From NCBI GenBank assembly GCA_016745075.1, contig JADGDD010000003.1, positions 186,001 to 250,000 on the forward strand: a stretch of 64,000 nt of DNA, given 5' to 3'. Positions 26,439 through 35,876 of this stretch are shown here, piece by piece (the stretch's first letter is position 1; every line of letters starts with the position of its first letter). The notes under the pieces are model-generated. The model was given only the letters and a program-made list of their open reading frames with translations. It searched no databases and was not told the DNA's origin. Position numbers and translations under genes: made by a program. The stretch comes from Planctomycetota bacterium. Its GTDB lineage: Bacteria > Planctomycetota > UBA11346.

Positions 26439-27995
26439 ATGGGTAGCTTGGCGAGCATGACACAAGAAACCCATTATAATCAGCCCGTTGAAACAGCTGA
26501 AGCGGATGAAATCTCTCTCGCAGATATTTTTGCTAAGCTGGTGAAACAACGGGGAGTGCTTATAGCCGCGGTGGTTTTGGTTGGTCTGATTACAGCTAGC
26601 TGTCTGTTCTATGCGCGTCTGATGTTGCCAAGTGCAGAGTATGTTGAGCAGCCATTTGAGTTGTCTTTTGACGGTGTTTTGCAGCAACGGTACCCAAATG
26701 GTCAACGTTTTAACTATGCTGATATTGTTGATATGTCTATTCTTAAAGAAGTCTACAGTGCCAATAAACTGGAATCTTATCTGACCTTAGAAGATTTTGG
26801 TCGAGCAGTGGTCATTACCGAAATTAATGACGAAATGGAGTTGATTCGGAAAGAGTACAAGGCAGAGCTCAGTAGTAACAAATTGAGTACGGTAGACCGT
26901 TCGGAAATAGAACGGGCATTTAGTGAGCGTATGAACTCATTGAAGAAACCACTCTTTCGTTTGCGCTGGCATGGAGAAAAGGCGGCAGAAATTCCGAGAC
27001 CGATCCTAGAGAAAGCCTTGGCCGATGTTTTAGCTGAATGGGCAAAAGATGCTATTGAGCGCAAAGGAGCGTTTCGGCTTGGCGGTGGATTGTTAAGTCC
27101 TGCCATACTCAAAACACCTATTTTTGAGTCAAAAGAAGATGCCTTGATGCGTATTGATGCCTATAGGCAGATCATAGATAAGGCAGCGTTACAACTTGCT
27201 GCGTTAAAGAGCTTGCCTGGCGCTTTACAGATGCGTTTGCCTAATGATATATCGCTTGAAGAAGTTGCTATGCAATTGCAAACAATAAAGACATTTCGCT
27301 TTCCAATGCTTAAGGAATATGCTCGTTTGTTTGGGCAAGACGAAGATGTGAAGATGAATCGTTTTTATGCAGAGACACGGTTAGAAAGTATTCGCCTGAA
27401 CGAAAAACTGTTACTAGATCAGGGACAAGTATTGCAAGATGCGTGGGATAGTCAGGCCTTGATGTCGTCTTCTCATCGAATGATGGGCGGTGGTGCTCTT
27501 GGAACAGAGGTGGACCCAAGCTATGCACTTCGCGGTTCAGTGGATGGTGCAATGATGGATAAAATAGCTGGTTTAGTTGAAGAAGCGGGCCAGACAAAGT
27601 ATCGACAAAAACTACTGAATAGAATTATTGAGCATGGTTATTTAGTAGCTTCTTTGAAGAAAGAAAAACTGTTTTACGAACAATATGCGTCAAAGGGTGG
27701 ATCCGAATTTGTTGAAGGGTCAGAGAATACAATTTCTCGTTTTAATGATCAGATGAAGCTCACATCAGACGCGATGTCATCTTTATTGCAAGATATGCAA
27801 GATATTCATGCTCAAATTTCGGAATCTCAGTTAACGCGTGGAGGGGTGCTCTACTCATTAAACGGACCAGTATTGTATGAGAAAACGTATTTATTAACCA
27901 TCAAAAAAATGCTGATGGTTTTAGTCGCTTCGTGTTTGCTTGCTGCTGGTCTTGCAAGTGTTTATGTACTGATCAAGCCAGCTTCTCAGAAATAG
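26439..27995 (+). CDS. Wzz-like chain-length determinant / polysaccharide co-polymerase
   Basis: 518 residues with the Wzz topology: one helix near residues 35-58 (VLIAAVVLVGLITASCLFYA), a long periplasmic helical region (about 60-490) and a C-terminal helix (about 490-512, LMVLVASCLLAAGLASVYVLI). No tyrosine-kinase domain is attached. It would set the length of O-antigen or exopolysaccharide. The ATG at 26457 (MTQETHYN) is an alternative start, with a weak GGCGAG upstream. It is the first gene of the O-antigen operon, followed 9 bp later by the NusG paralogue. Confidence 0.75.
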   Translation: MGSLASMTQETHYNQPVETAEADEISLADIFAKLVKQRGVLIAAVVLVGLITASCLFYARLMLPSAEYVEQPFELSFDGVLQQRYPNGQRFNYADIVDMSILKEVYSANKLESYLTLEDFGRAVVITEINDEMELIRKEYKAELSSNKLSTVDRSEIERAFSERMNSLKKPLFRLRWHGEKAAEIPRPILEKALADVLAEWAKDAIERKGAFRLGGGLLSPAILKTPIFESKEDALMRIDAYRQIIDKAALQLAALKSLPGALQMRLPNDISLEEVAMQLQTIKTFRFPMLKEYARLFGQDEDVKMNRFYAETRLESIRLNEKLLLDQGQVLQDAWDSQALMSSSHRMMGGGALGTEVDPSYALRGSVDGAMMDKIAGLVEEAGQTKYRQKLLNRIIEHGYLVASLKKEKLFYEQYASKGGSEFVEGSENTISRFNDQMKLTSDAMSSLLQDMQDIHAQISESQLTRGGVLYSLNGPVLYEKTYLLTIKKMLMVLVASCLLAAGLASVYVLIKPASQK

Positions 27996-28004
27996 GCTCG
28001 TATT

Positions 28005-28574
28005 GTGGCTTCGGTAGTGAATGTTCAGGGTGAATGTCGACGTCATCCAGACAATATTCTTGAGCAGAATTGGCCCTATTGGTGGCTTGTGTACGTTCGT
28101 CCTCAGCAAGATCAAAAAATATTGCAGGATCTAGCACAAAGGGATGTTGCATCACTTGCTTTTTTTGAAAAAAGAGTCCGAAAATATGACGGTAAAGGCA
28201 GTCAAACTGGTTATGTGCCACTCCTTGCTGGATATGTATTTGTAGCTGCCAAGTCTGAAGATGTACAAGACGCTATCTTTGAAACCGGCAGGGCCTTAAC
28301 TATTAACAGAGTTGAAGATGTGCCCGCTTTGCTTGCAGATATACACGGCTTGATGGGTTTGCTTGATCGCAATGCCGATAAAAAAATATATGTAAATCCT
28401 GGCATTGTAGAAGGTGCTGTGGTCTGTTTAGAGTCGGGCGTTATGGCAGGCAAGACGGGTGTGGTTGTGCGGCGCAAAGGTGTTTCTTTTTTAGTCGTGA
28501 ACATGCGGCTTTTGGGGCAATCTGTTTCTGTTGAAATTGATGCGGCCTCAGCCTCTGTCTTGTCTGATGAGTAA
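28005..28574 (+). CDS. NusG paralogue (RfaH/LoaP-type transcription elongation factor)
   Basis: 189 residues. The NGN domain (about 22-115) reads NWPYWWLVYVRPQQDQKILQDLAQR, then VPLLAGYVFVAA. A KOW-type C-terminal part (about 128-185) has PGIVEGAVVCLESGVMAGKTGVVVRRKG. It starts with GTG. General NusG is normally near rpl genes, while this one sits inside a polysaccharide operon, where specialised paralogues (RfaH, LoaP, UpxY) promote read-through of long operons. It probably antiterminates this operon. No ops-like pause element was identified upstream. Confidence 0.8.
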   Translation: MASVVNVQGECRRHPDNILEQNWPYWWLVYVRPQQDQKILQDLAQRDVASLAFFEKRVRKYDGKGSQTGYVPLLAGYVFVAAKSEDVQDAIFETGRALTINRVEDVPALLADIHGLMGLLDRNADKKIYVNPGIVEGAVVCLESGVMAGKTGVVVRRKGVSFLVVNMRLLGQSVSVEIDAASASVLSDE

Positions 28575-28634
28575 GACTCATGGCAGTTTACCTGTTGCGT
28601 CAGGTTCATGAAAGTGGAATGCGGAAACAATATT

Positions 28635-29168
28635 ATGAAAGTTGAAACGACACCAATAGATGGCCTGCTCATTATTACACCGCGTGTATTTGGTGATGAG
28701 CGGGGTTTTTTTAAAGAAGTGTACCAAGAGGATCGGTATCGTGCGGCAGGCATAGGCCTTCCTTTTGTCCAAGATAACGCATCTCGATCTACGCAAGGTG
28801 TTGTTAGAGGGCTCCATTACCAAAAGAAAAAGCCACAGGGTAAACTTGTGTCAGTGAGTCGTGGTGAGGTTTTTGATGTTGCTGTAGATATACGAAAAGG
28901 CTCACCGAGTTACGGTCAATGGCATGGTGTTTTTTTGAGTGCAGAGAATCATAAACAGTTCTGGGTACCCCCTGGATTTGCACATGGCTTTTGTGTCGTG
29001 TCTGAGAGTGCGGACTTTCATTATAAGTGTACTGATTTTTATGATGCGCAGGATGAGGGTGGTTTGTTGTGGAATGATCCGGACATAGGCATTACTTGGC
29101 CAATAGATAGGGCACAGGTAACAGTTTCTGAAAAAGACGCCCTGTATACAGGTTTACAGCATTTGTAG
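28635..29168 (+). CDS. rfbC: dTDP-4-dehydrorhamnose 3,5-epimerase
   Basis: 177-residue cupin epimerase of dTDP-L-rhamnose synthesis. Motifs are VFGDERGFFKEVY, FVQDNASRSTQGVVRGLHYQ (catalytic His in RGLHYQ), GKLVSVSRGEVFDVAVDIRKGSPSYG and FWVPPGFAHGFCV. An in-frame ATG at 28608 would add nine residues; I use 28635 because family members begin at MKVxxT. It is followed by rfbB and rfbA, but rfbD (final reductase) is absent from the window. Confidence 0.95.
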   Translation: MKVETTPIDGLLIITPRVFGDERGFFKEVYQEDRYRAAGIGLPFVQDNASRSTQGVVRGLHYQKKKPQGKLVSVSRGEVFDVAVDIRKGSPSYGQWHGVFLSAENHKQFWVPPGFAHGFCVVSESADFHYKCTDFYDAQDEGGLLWNDPDIGITWPIDRAQVTVSEKDALYTGLQHL

Positions 29169-29252
29169 TGTGCCGTTGAGGGAGAGACCTTGCTTGCTAA
29201 AATGGGCTTGCTTGGCAATATCAATTGGTGCTTACGTAAAGGAGCGGCATCC

Positions 29253-30302
29253 ATGAAAATACTCGTCACCGGAGGGGCTGGCTTCATCGGGTCATCGGTT
29301 ATTCGTTATTTGATTGCGCATACCGACCACCATGTTGTTAATCTTGATGCACTGACCTATGCAGGGAATGAGTTATCATTAGCTGATGTTGCAAACAGTG
29401 GCAGGTATGTATTTGAACATGCTAACATTTGTGACGAAAAAGCAGTTGCTCGTATCTTTGCGCAACAGCAGCCAGATGCTGTGATGCATTTAGCTGCTGA
29501 GTCTCATGTTGACCGTTCTATTGATGGTCCTGCTGCATTTATTCACACCAATGTAGTTGGTACCAGTATTTTGTTGCAACAGGCGTTGCTCTACTGGAAA
29601 AGTCTTGATGTAGAAGCGCAACAGTCTTTCCGCTTTCATCATATTTCAACGGATGAAGTGTATGGTAGTCTTGGAGCGACGGGGTTATTTACCGAAAGCA
29701 CTGCTTATGACCCGCATTCTCCTTACTCTGCCAGTAAAGCATCGTCAGATCATTTGGTTCGAGCGTGGAAGGATACCTACGGTTTGCCGGCCATGATTAC
29801 GAACTGTTCCAATAATTATGGCCCGTATCATTTTCCGGAAAAACTCATTCCGCTTATTATTCTCAATGCATTAGCAGGGCAATCATTGCCCGTGTATGGA
29901 GCAGGTGCACAGGTGCGGGACTGGCTCTACGTAGATGATCATGCTCGGGCACTGATTACAGTTGTAGAAAAAGGTGAGCCAGGAGAAACCTACAATATTG
30001 GTGGGCATAATGAACGGCAGAACATTCAAGTGGTCCACACGGTTTGTGATATCCTTGATGAATTAGTTCCCAAAGAATCATCCTATCGGGAGCAGATTAT
30101 TTTTGTAGAAGATCGGCCCGGCCATGATATGCGCTATGCAATAGATGCGAGTAAAATCGAGCGAGAACTTGGCTGGAAGCCGCAAGAGACATTTGAAACA
30201 GGTCTACGAAAGACCGTAGAATGGTATCTCGCACACCGAGAATGGTGTCAGGAGGTACAAGATGGTGATTACCAGCGAGAGCGGTTAGGAAAAGGTCTAT
30301 GA
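29253..30302 (+). CDS. rfbB: dTDP-glucose 4,6-dehydratase
   Basis: 349-residue extended-SDR enzyme making dTDP-4-keto-6-deoxyglucose. N-terminal NAD site [38 protein letters not shown] (active-site Thr/Asp/Glu), [15 protein letters not shown] (Tyr-x-x-x-Lys), [16 protein letters not shown] and [14 protein letters not shown] are all present. AAAGGAG precedes the ATG at 29253; an in-frame TTG at 29190 would add a tail absent from the family. It overlaps rfbA by 4 bp. Confidence 0.97.
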   Translation: MKILVTGGAGFIGSSVIRYLIAHTDHHVVNLDALTYAGNELSLADVANSGRYVFEHANICDEKAVARIFAQQQPDAVMHLAAESHVDRSIDGPAAFIHTNVVGTSILLQQALLYWKSLDVEAQQSFRFHHISTDEVYGSLGATGLFTESTAYDPHSPYSASKASSDHLVRAWKDTYGLPAMITNCSNNYGPYHFPEKLIPLIILNALAGQSLPVYGAGAQVRDWLYVDDHARALITVVEKGEPGETYNIGGHNERQNIQVVHTVCDILDELVPKESSYREQIIFVEDRPGHDMRYAIDASKIERELGWKPQETFETGLRKTVEWYLAHREWCQEVQDGDYQRERLGKGL

Positions 30303-31186
30303 AAGGCATTGTTTTAGCCGGCGGTTCGGGAACACGCTTACATCCGCTCACCTTGGCAGTGAGCAAACAGTTGCTTCCAATATATGATAAACCGATGATC
30401 TATTATCCGCTGAGTGTGCTGATGCTCGCGGGTATCAATGAAATACTTATCATTTCTACACCGCACGATCTCCCCATGTTTCAGCACTTGCTTGGAAATG
30501 GTGAGAAATTTGGTCTTCAATTATCGTACGCTGAACAACCGAACCCGAACGGGCTAGCAGAGGGTTTCATCATTGGGGAAGATTTTATTGGTGATGATTC
30601 TGTTTGTTTAATTCTCGGTGATAATATTTTTTATGGGCATGGCTTGACAGACTTAATTCAAGAAGCTGCGCAAAATCCAGTGCCAGCACGAGTGTTCGCG
30701 TACCGTGTTCAATATCCAGAACGATTTGGGGTTGTTGATTTTGATGAGAACGGTTGCGCTACAGGGTTAGAAGAAAAACCAGAACATCCACGAAGTCATT
30801 ATGCCGTGCCTGGTCTCTATTTTTATGACAATGGGGTGTGCGAAAAGGCAAAATCTCTGAAGCCATCTCCGCGAGGGGAATTGGAAATAACAGATCTTAA
30901 TAAACAGTATTTGGAAGAAGGAACTCTTCAGGTGAGTCTTCTTGGGCGTGGCGTTGCTTGGCTAGATACCGGAACTCAAAAGAGCTTAATAGAAGCATCT
31001 AATTTTATTGAAGCGATAGAAGAGCGGCAGGGTTTAAAAGTTGCCTGTCTTGAAGAAATTGCATTTCGTAATGGGTGGTTGAGCAGAACGTGTTTGCAAG
31101 AACAAGCGGATTGTCTGAAGAAAAGCCGCTATGGAGAATATTTGCAGGAATTAATTGACGAGTCATCGTCTGAACAAAATATATAA
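30299..31186 (+). CDS. rfbA: Glucose-1-phosphate thymidylyltransferase
   Basis: 295-residue nucleotidyltransferase making dTDP-glucose from dTTP and glucose-1-phosphate. The nucleotide-binding signature is [18 protein letters not shown]. It also has [30 protein letters not shown] and the sugar-site block [17 protein letters not shown]. The ATG overlaps the rfbB stop (ATGA). The length and motifs fit RmlA rather than the shorter archaeal-type enzymes. Confidence 0.97.
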   Translation: MKGIVLAGGSGTRLHPLTLAVSKQLLPIYDKPMIYYPLSVLMLAGINEILIISTPHDLPMFQHLLGNGEKFGLQLSYAEQPNPNGLAEGFIIGEDFIGDDSVCLILGDNIFYGHGLTDLIQEAAQNPVPARVFAYRVQYPERFGVVDFDENGCATGLEEKPEHPRSHYAVPGLYFYDNGVCEKAKSLKPSPRGELEITDLNKQYLEEGTLQVSLLGRGVAWLDTGTQKSLIEASNFIEAIEERQGLKVACLEEIAFRNGWLSRTCLQEQADCLKKSRYGEYLQELIDESSSEQNI

Positions 31187-31223
31187 GACCTGCTGATATG
31201 TGTGGGATAGAAGGAACAGTATT

Positions 31224-32459
31224 GTGGTGGTAAGAAATCGTACGGTTTGTGTGTTGTCGTGGATGGCGTTGGTCTGTGTGGGGCTTACCTTAGCATCGGC
31301 TAGTGTTGGACGGATAAGTGTTGCCTGTGCACTGATCGCTTGTTTGTTTCAATGGAAAAATATATGGAAATCCTTTGCGTGGCCATTCGTTGCCTTTTGT
31401 GCATGGGTTCTCATAGCTAGTGGCTTTCAGGAGAACGAAGAATTTCGATTCTCTGGAATTGGTGTGTTGTATAGTTGGTTGCCAGTACTGTTTTTTGCTG
31501 CCTTTCCTGTTGCTCAACAGAACAGCCAGAAAAAAACCTTGTTGTGGTTATTACAAATCACCTTGTTGTACGCTACGGTATTATTTGTGTTGCAGATTAC
31601 TTTTGGATATGAACGGTCCGATTCACCATTTCGTATTGCGTGGGGAGAGTTTACTATAGCAAGCATTTGGAGTAGCCCAGATAGACCAACTGGACCTTGG
31701 AATCAAGGTGTTTTAGTTGGCATTATGAGTAGTTTGGTGATGTTGGCCATTTGGTCACTTCGCTCAAGTATTTCTTATCCACGGGTGTGTATGGGTGTAA
31801 CTGGCGTACTCTGGATACTTATTTCGATGATCAATAAAACACGAACGGCTATCTTTGGTTTTATTTTGTGTTTGCCTTTATTGTTTTTGAAGAAGTGGTC
31901 GTTTAAACGTTTGTGTATTGCTGCTGTTGCAGGCCTTATCTTAACGGTGGCATTGGTATTCACATTGGCATCCGTGTATGCGCCATTGGGAGATCGTATT
32001 CAGCGTACTGGAGGAGACGGTCGATTTGAGATATGGAAAACGTGCGCCGTAATGATTCAGGAGAAACCATTGTTAGGGCAAGGTGGGCGTGAAGCTTACA
32101 ATGTACGGTATAAGGAATTGTCAGTGGGTGCGTCGGTTGATTATACAGCAAATGCCCATAATAGCGTTATTGCTTTAGCAGTGGAGTTCGGTATTCCCGC
32201 AGCAATCTTATGGATTATTGGGCATATACTCTTAATGCGTGAATGTTGGTGTCGTGAGAAAAAGATGGCTTTTGTTATGCTGGCGGCATATCACATGATG
32301 GGCATGCTTGATTATCTTTCAGGACGAACTGACATCACCGTTTTCATAATGGCATTGGTTGGGCTCGATCTTGCGTGGAAAAATCAGCACGATGACGGGC
32401 AGTGTGAGGAAGTCGTTTCTGATGAGCCAGTTGCACTGAAAGATCAACCTGCGGAGTAA
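31224..32459 (+). CDS. O-antigen ligase/polymerase family membrane protein (Wzy/WaaL-like)
   Basis: 411 residues with about ten predicted helices. The conserved Wzy_C region includes SMINKTRTAIFGF, DGRFEIWKTCAVMI, PLLGQGGREAYN and ANAHNSVIALAVEFGIPAAILW, with the H-N pair in the periplasmic loop typical of O-antigen ligases and polymerases. AAGGA at 31211-31215 is 8 bp before GTG 31224, so I prefer it to GTG 31200. Ligase and polymerase cannot be told apart by sequence. It closes the operon and converges with a PQQ-propeller gene 30 bp away. Confidence 0.8.
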   Translation: MVVRNRTVCVLSWMALVCVGLTLASASVGRISVACALIACLFQWKNIWKSFAWPFVAFCAWVLIASGFQENEEFRFSGIGVLYSWLPVLFFAAFPVAQQNSQKKTLLWLLQITLLYATVLFVLQITFGYERSDSPFRIAWGEFTIASIWSSPDRPTGPWNQGVLVGIMSSLVMLAIWSLRSSISYPRVCMGVTGVLWILISMINKTRTAIFGFILCLPLLFLKKWSFKRLCIAAVAGLILTVALVFTLASVYAPLGDRIQRTGGDGRFEIWKTCAVMIQEKPLLGQGGREAYNVRYKELSVGASVDYTANAHNSVIALAVEFGIPAAILWIIGHILLMRECWCREKKMAFVMLAAYHMMGMLDYLSGRTDITVFIMALVGLDLAWKNQHDDGQCEEVVSDEPVALKDQPAE

Positions 32460-32489
32460 GATTGGTTATCACAGATTTCACGTAGGCTT

Positions 32490-35400
32490 CTATGGTACCG
32501 GTAGTAGAGCGAATGAGGTCTGTAGTGGGAAGGCACAATTACAGCCAAGGCTATATTCAGGCAGCAATACCAGACCGCTAGTTGGTAAAATATTCATCCA
32601 ACAAGATGGTCTGCTTACTTGGGAAATATAAAACTGTTTGTCACCAATGGTGTCATAGCTGGCCACGGCTAGGCTTCTATAGAACAAATTATGTAATGAA
32701 CCAGTTGGCGTTGAACAGCCTTTTCCTCGGGACACATCTTTGCGTTCCGTAATGGTGCCCGTTTTTATATCAGCGTAGACTAAATATTGTTCACCTGGAT
32801 TATGCCAAATCGTGGTTGGGGTAATGACTGGATGGCCAATATTGTAATTATGTTGATTGCCAACGTAGCCATCAGAGTGATAACTGCTCTGCCAGAGTTG
32901 TTTGCCGGTTGATGCTTCAAAGGCGGTAAATGCATAGGTCATGCAGGTTTCTTGTATATCTTTTCTGCTGAGTTTAAGGCGCTTTGCTATTTTACTGGCA
33001 GCTTCAACAAAGTTACCAGCATCAGCCATGGCCCCAGTGTGATAACCAGCGGTAAAGATGAGCGTACCATCACGCCATGACAAATAGCTAATAGTTCGAG
33101 TTTGTGAGACGAATTTCTGTGTATACAGTTGTGCACCAGTTTCTGTGTTGAGTGCAATTAAATAGGCATCTTGATAAGCATCCCTGAGGTCAATGGAACC
33201 ATCTTCATCAGCAATACAGTCAGGGTTTCGTGTCTCAATGAAATAAATAGCACCATCATCGCCAACCGTAATGCTGGTGTTAATAATTCGCTGACTATTA
33301 TCACCATAGCTCCAGGCGAGACTACCGTCTGTGATATTGTGAGCAAAGAGCGTTTCACTAATGGCGTGCTCTGGCTCGCTGGCATTCCAAGTGCGGCGGA
33401 ATAAACGTTTGGTATCACGAGCTCTTCCGTCTTTACTTTTGTCTGCGCGATAGCCAGAGCTGGTTAAATTAACCGAAGCGTTTGGAATTTGCTTGGTGCC
33501 AAAGAGGTGGGTGTCGTGAACGGCAATAAATCCCCATTCTTTATCTGCGTAGGTTTCTGGGCCGAGCCAGGTGTGAAGTAATGCACCCGTTTTGATATCA
33601 TAGACTTGGCAATTGTTTTCTGTAGCAATGTAGAAATGTTGCTCATCGAGGCAGGCACTCCCACCTTCACGGGAAGGGCTGAAACGGGCGCTTTTAGGGA
33701 TGGATTTTTCCCAGCGTTTAGTGCCGTTGTAGGCATCAACAACCGTAACATAATTTGCTTTAAGCATCACAAGTAGGCCATCAATAGAGAGTGGCCCCAT
33801 ACCGTTGGCATGCCAGCCAACAATAGCTTTATTGCCATCAGCGTGGCCAAACCATTGCATACGGTAGTTTTGCCCCTGCACTAAATCATCATTGCTACAA
33901 CTGGTGTTGGCAGCATCGGCAAACATGTGGGTCCAGCGGCCTGCGCCGGGTAAATCTGTTCGGATATTAACGCTGATGTCATCGTCTGTTGTCCATTCAC
34001 CAAAATCAGCTCCCCATGCAGGTGTCTCTCCGTTACAAACAATAATGCCACCGTAAGGGCGTTGTATGGCGCGAATGTCCGCAGGTGCCCACGGGATGAA
34101 CGCATCCTTATTAATGACGAGCACATTGGCCATGTAAGACGTGTATGGTAGAGTTTCGTCTGGTATATGATGTACGGTAACGCGGCTGCCATAAACACCT
34201 GCATCAACAAGGTGTTTCCGTGCGGTATTGGCTTTGTTTAAATTGGCTTCAATGCAAATAACAGAGAGCTGGCTGGCTTGTGCAATTTCATAGGCTAAGC
34301 GTCCATTGCCAGCACCAAGTATCATACAAAAACCTTTGTCTGTTTCACTTGCGGCCATGATTTTCTTTGCAAATGTTTGATGACTTGGGGAAGGTCTTGC
34401 GAAAGGGTTTTCTGGTTGAACGGCGGGGGCACTGGCAAGTGCTTGTTCTCCAAAGGAATAGATGTGCCCAGTATCGGTAGAGGCAACGATCATACCATTG
34501 CAGGAAGCCAGTTCCCAAACGAGGCCATTTACTGGGTAGTCATGACTGAGTGTACCGTTGCTTGAAATAACATAGACGTGATCTTGCGCACCAACAATTA
34601 AATCACTACCAACACGAATTAAGCTACGGCCGTTATGAACTGGAATTTGCCACAGAGCCCCGTCTATTAATTCTTTATCAGCTTGTGCATCGCCTTGTAA
34701 TTGAACGCCACTTTTGAAAGCAACACGTTTTCGGTCTTTTTTAATAGCCTTTGTGTTCTGCATATCTTTTGCGCTTTTTTTCAAAACGGTATGCATATGT
34801 TCGAGCGGCATTGCCATGAGAATGTCGCCGCGTAAGAAATAAGCATTGCTCTCATCATCAACAAGTCGCCAGCCAGTAATGCCAGTAAAAATGCCATTCA
34901 GTGATCGTGATACGATGCGCCAATCATCTATTTTTTTCTTTTCAACTCGGAAGCGTAAGACACCAAATTCATTCGGTCCATAATACATATAGTCGCCAAC
35001 TTTTCCAACAAAAGCACTGCCGCCTTCTCGTCGTTTATCATTTCGTTCGACTAAATTTTTCCCTGTTGCTAAATCATATTCAGATGGATTGGTACGACCA
35101 TTGGGTACAATAAGTCGATCATCATCAACGTATATATAGCCTTGAGATGGGAACTCGATTGATTCTCGCCATACTTCTTTTCCGGTATCTGCATGGAGGC
35201 AGCTTAAATACACGCCGCCATTACTTGGAAATAAACCAGCACTGAAATAGATTTTTCCATCATGAAGGGCAAGGCCAGTGCGTAACGGCCATTGAGAAGA
35301 CACACGTCCGTGGGCAATGATTCGGCGCTGTTCGGGTGACGCTTCTGCTCGCCACAGTTCTGTGCCAGTGCTTGCATCAACACAATAAACACGGCCATCA

Positions 35401-35813
35401 TCGCTGCCAATATAAACTTTGCCATTATCCCAGACAGGGGCAAATCGAATGGCACCTTCTGTATAAAAACGCCAACGTTCTGCACCGTTTGTTGCATCTA
35501 AACAAAATAATGCCTCTTCAGTGGAAGTGCCAAAGAACACGTGATCGTCAACAATGATTGGTGCATAAGCAAGATCATTGGTTGTGGTTGGGTTTCGTAC
35601 TCGCTGTGGGCCGTTGGTATCATTTATTTCTGGTGTATAAAAACCAATGCTGGGCTTTTCTCGTTGATGTTCCCAAACGGCGTTAGCAGTTAATGAAGCG
35701 GAGACATTGCTGCCACCGCTTCGTTGGTTGTCGCCCATGTAGGTTGGCCAAGCATCGGCTGCGTAGAGAGAAAAACTACAGGCGGCTAGACAGAGGGCAC
35801 GGAGATATGACAT
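32490..35813 (-). CDS. Secreted PQQ-type beta-propeller protein with inserted SAM-methyltransferase-like domain
   Basis: 1107 residues. A signal peptide (ALCLAACSFSLYAADAW) is followed by propeller repeats with the usual blade motif (for example HVFFGTSTEEALFCLDATNGAERWRF). At about 490-600 sits a Rossmann segment, MILGAGNGRLAYEIAQ then SVICIEANLNKANTARKHL, matching SAM-methyltransferase motif I and its acidic strand. A second propeller (about 640-1090) follows, and the end is a GCNCAFP-type tail. The domain order suggests an extracytoplasmic protein, where a methyltransferase would lack SAM, so the insert may be structural or bind something else. True PQQ enzymes carry other residues, so a quinoprotein dehydrogenase is not supported. 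It is last of the ECF/FecR set. Confidence 0.75.
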   Translation of the reverse strand: MSYLRALCLAACSFSLYAADAWPTYMGDNQRSGGSNVSASLTANAVWEHQREKPSIGFYTPEINDTNGPQRVRNPTTTNDLAYAPIIVDDHVFFGTSTEEALFCLDATNGAERWRFYTEGAIRFAPVWDNGKVYIGSDDGRVYCVDASTGTELWRAEASPEQRRIIAHGRVSSQWPLRTGLALHDGKIYFSAGLFPSNGGVYLSCLHADTGKEVWRESIEFPSQGYIYVDDDRLIVPNGRTNPSEYDLATGKNLVERNDKRREGGSAFVGKVGDYMYYGPNEFGVLRFRVEKKKIDDWRIVSRSLNGIFTGITGWRLVDDESNAYFLRGDILMAMPLEHMHTVLKKSAKDMQNTKAIKKDRKRVAFKSGVQLQGDAQADKELIDGALWQIPVHNGRSLIRVGSDLIVGAQDHVYVISSNGTLSHDYPVNGLVWELASCNGMIVASTDTGHIYSFGEQALASAPAVQPENPFARPSPSHQTFAKKIMAASETDKGFCMILGAGNGRLAYEIAQASQLSVICIEANLNKANTARKHLVDAGVYGSRVTVHHIPDETLPYTSYMANVLVINKDAFIPWAPADIRAIQRPYGGIIVCNGETPAWGADFGEWTTDDDISVNIRTDLPGAGRWTHMFADAANTSCSNDDLVQGQNYRMQWFGHADGNKAIVGWHANGMGPLSIDGLLVMLKANYVTVVDAYNGTKRWEKSIPKSARFSPSREGGSACLDEQHFYIATENNCQVYDIKTGALLHTWLGPETYADKEWGFIAVHDTHLFGTKQIPNASVNLTSSGYRADKSKDGRARDTKRLFRRTWNASEPEHAISETLFAHNITDGSLAWSYGDNSQRIINTSITVGDDGAIYFIETRNPDCIADEDGSIDLRDAYQDAYLIALNTETGAQLYTQKFVSQTRTISYLSWRDGTLIFTAGYHTGAMADAGNFVEAASKIAKRLKLSRKDIQETCMTYAFTAFEASTGKQLWQSSYHSDGYVGNQHNYNIGHPVITPTTIWHNPGEQYLVYADIKTGTITERKDVSRGKGCSTPTGSLHNLFYRSLAVASYDTIGDKQFYISQVSRPSCWMNILPTSGLVLLPEYSLGCNCAFPLQTSFALLPVP

Positions 35814-35876
35814 AGGAATCCTTTAATAAATAGTATCTACTTATCTATAGCGCTACTTTTTCAAATGTCACAATTT

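Noticed and set aside
28211-28753. 180-codon open frame antisense to the NusG paralogue and rfbC
   Set aside because: Overlaps two recognised genes and has no recognisable protein features.
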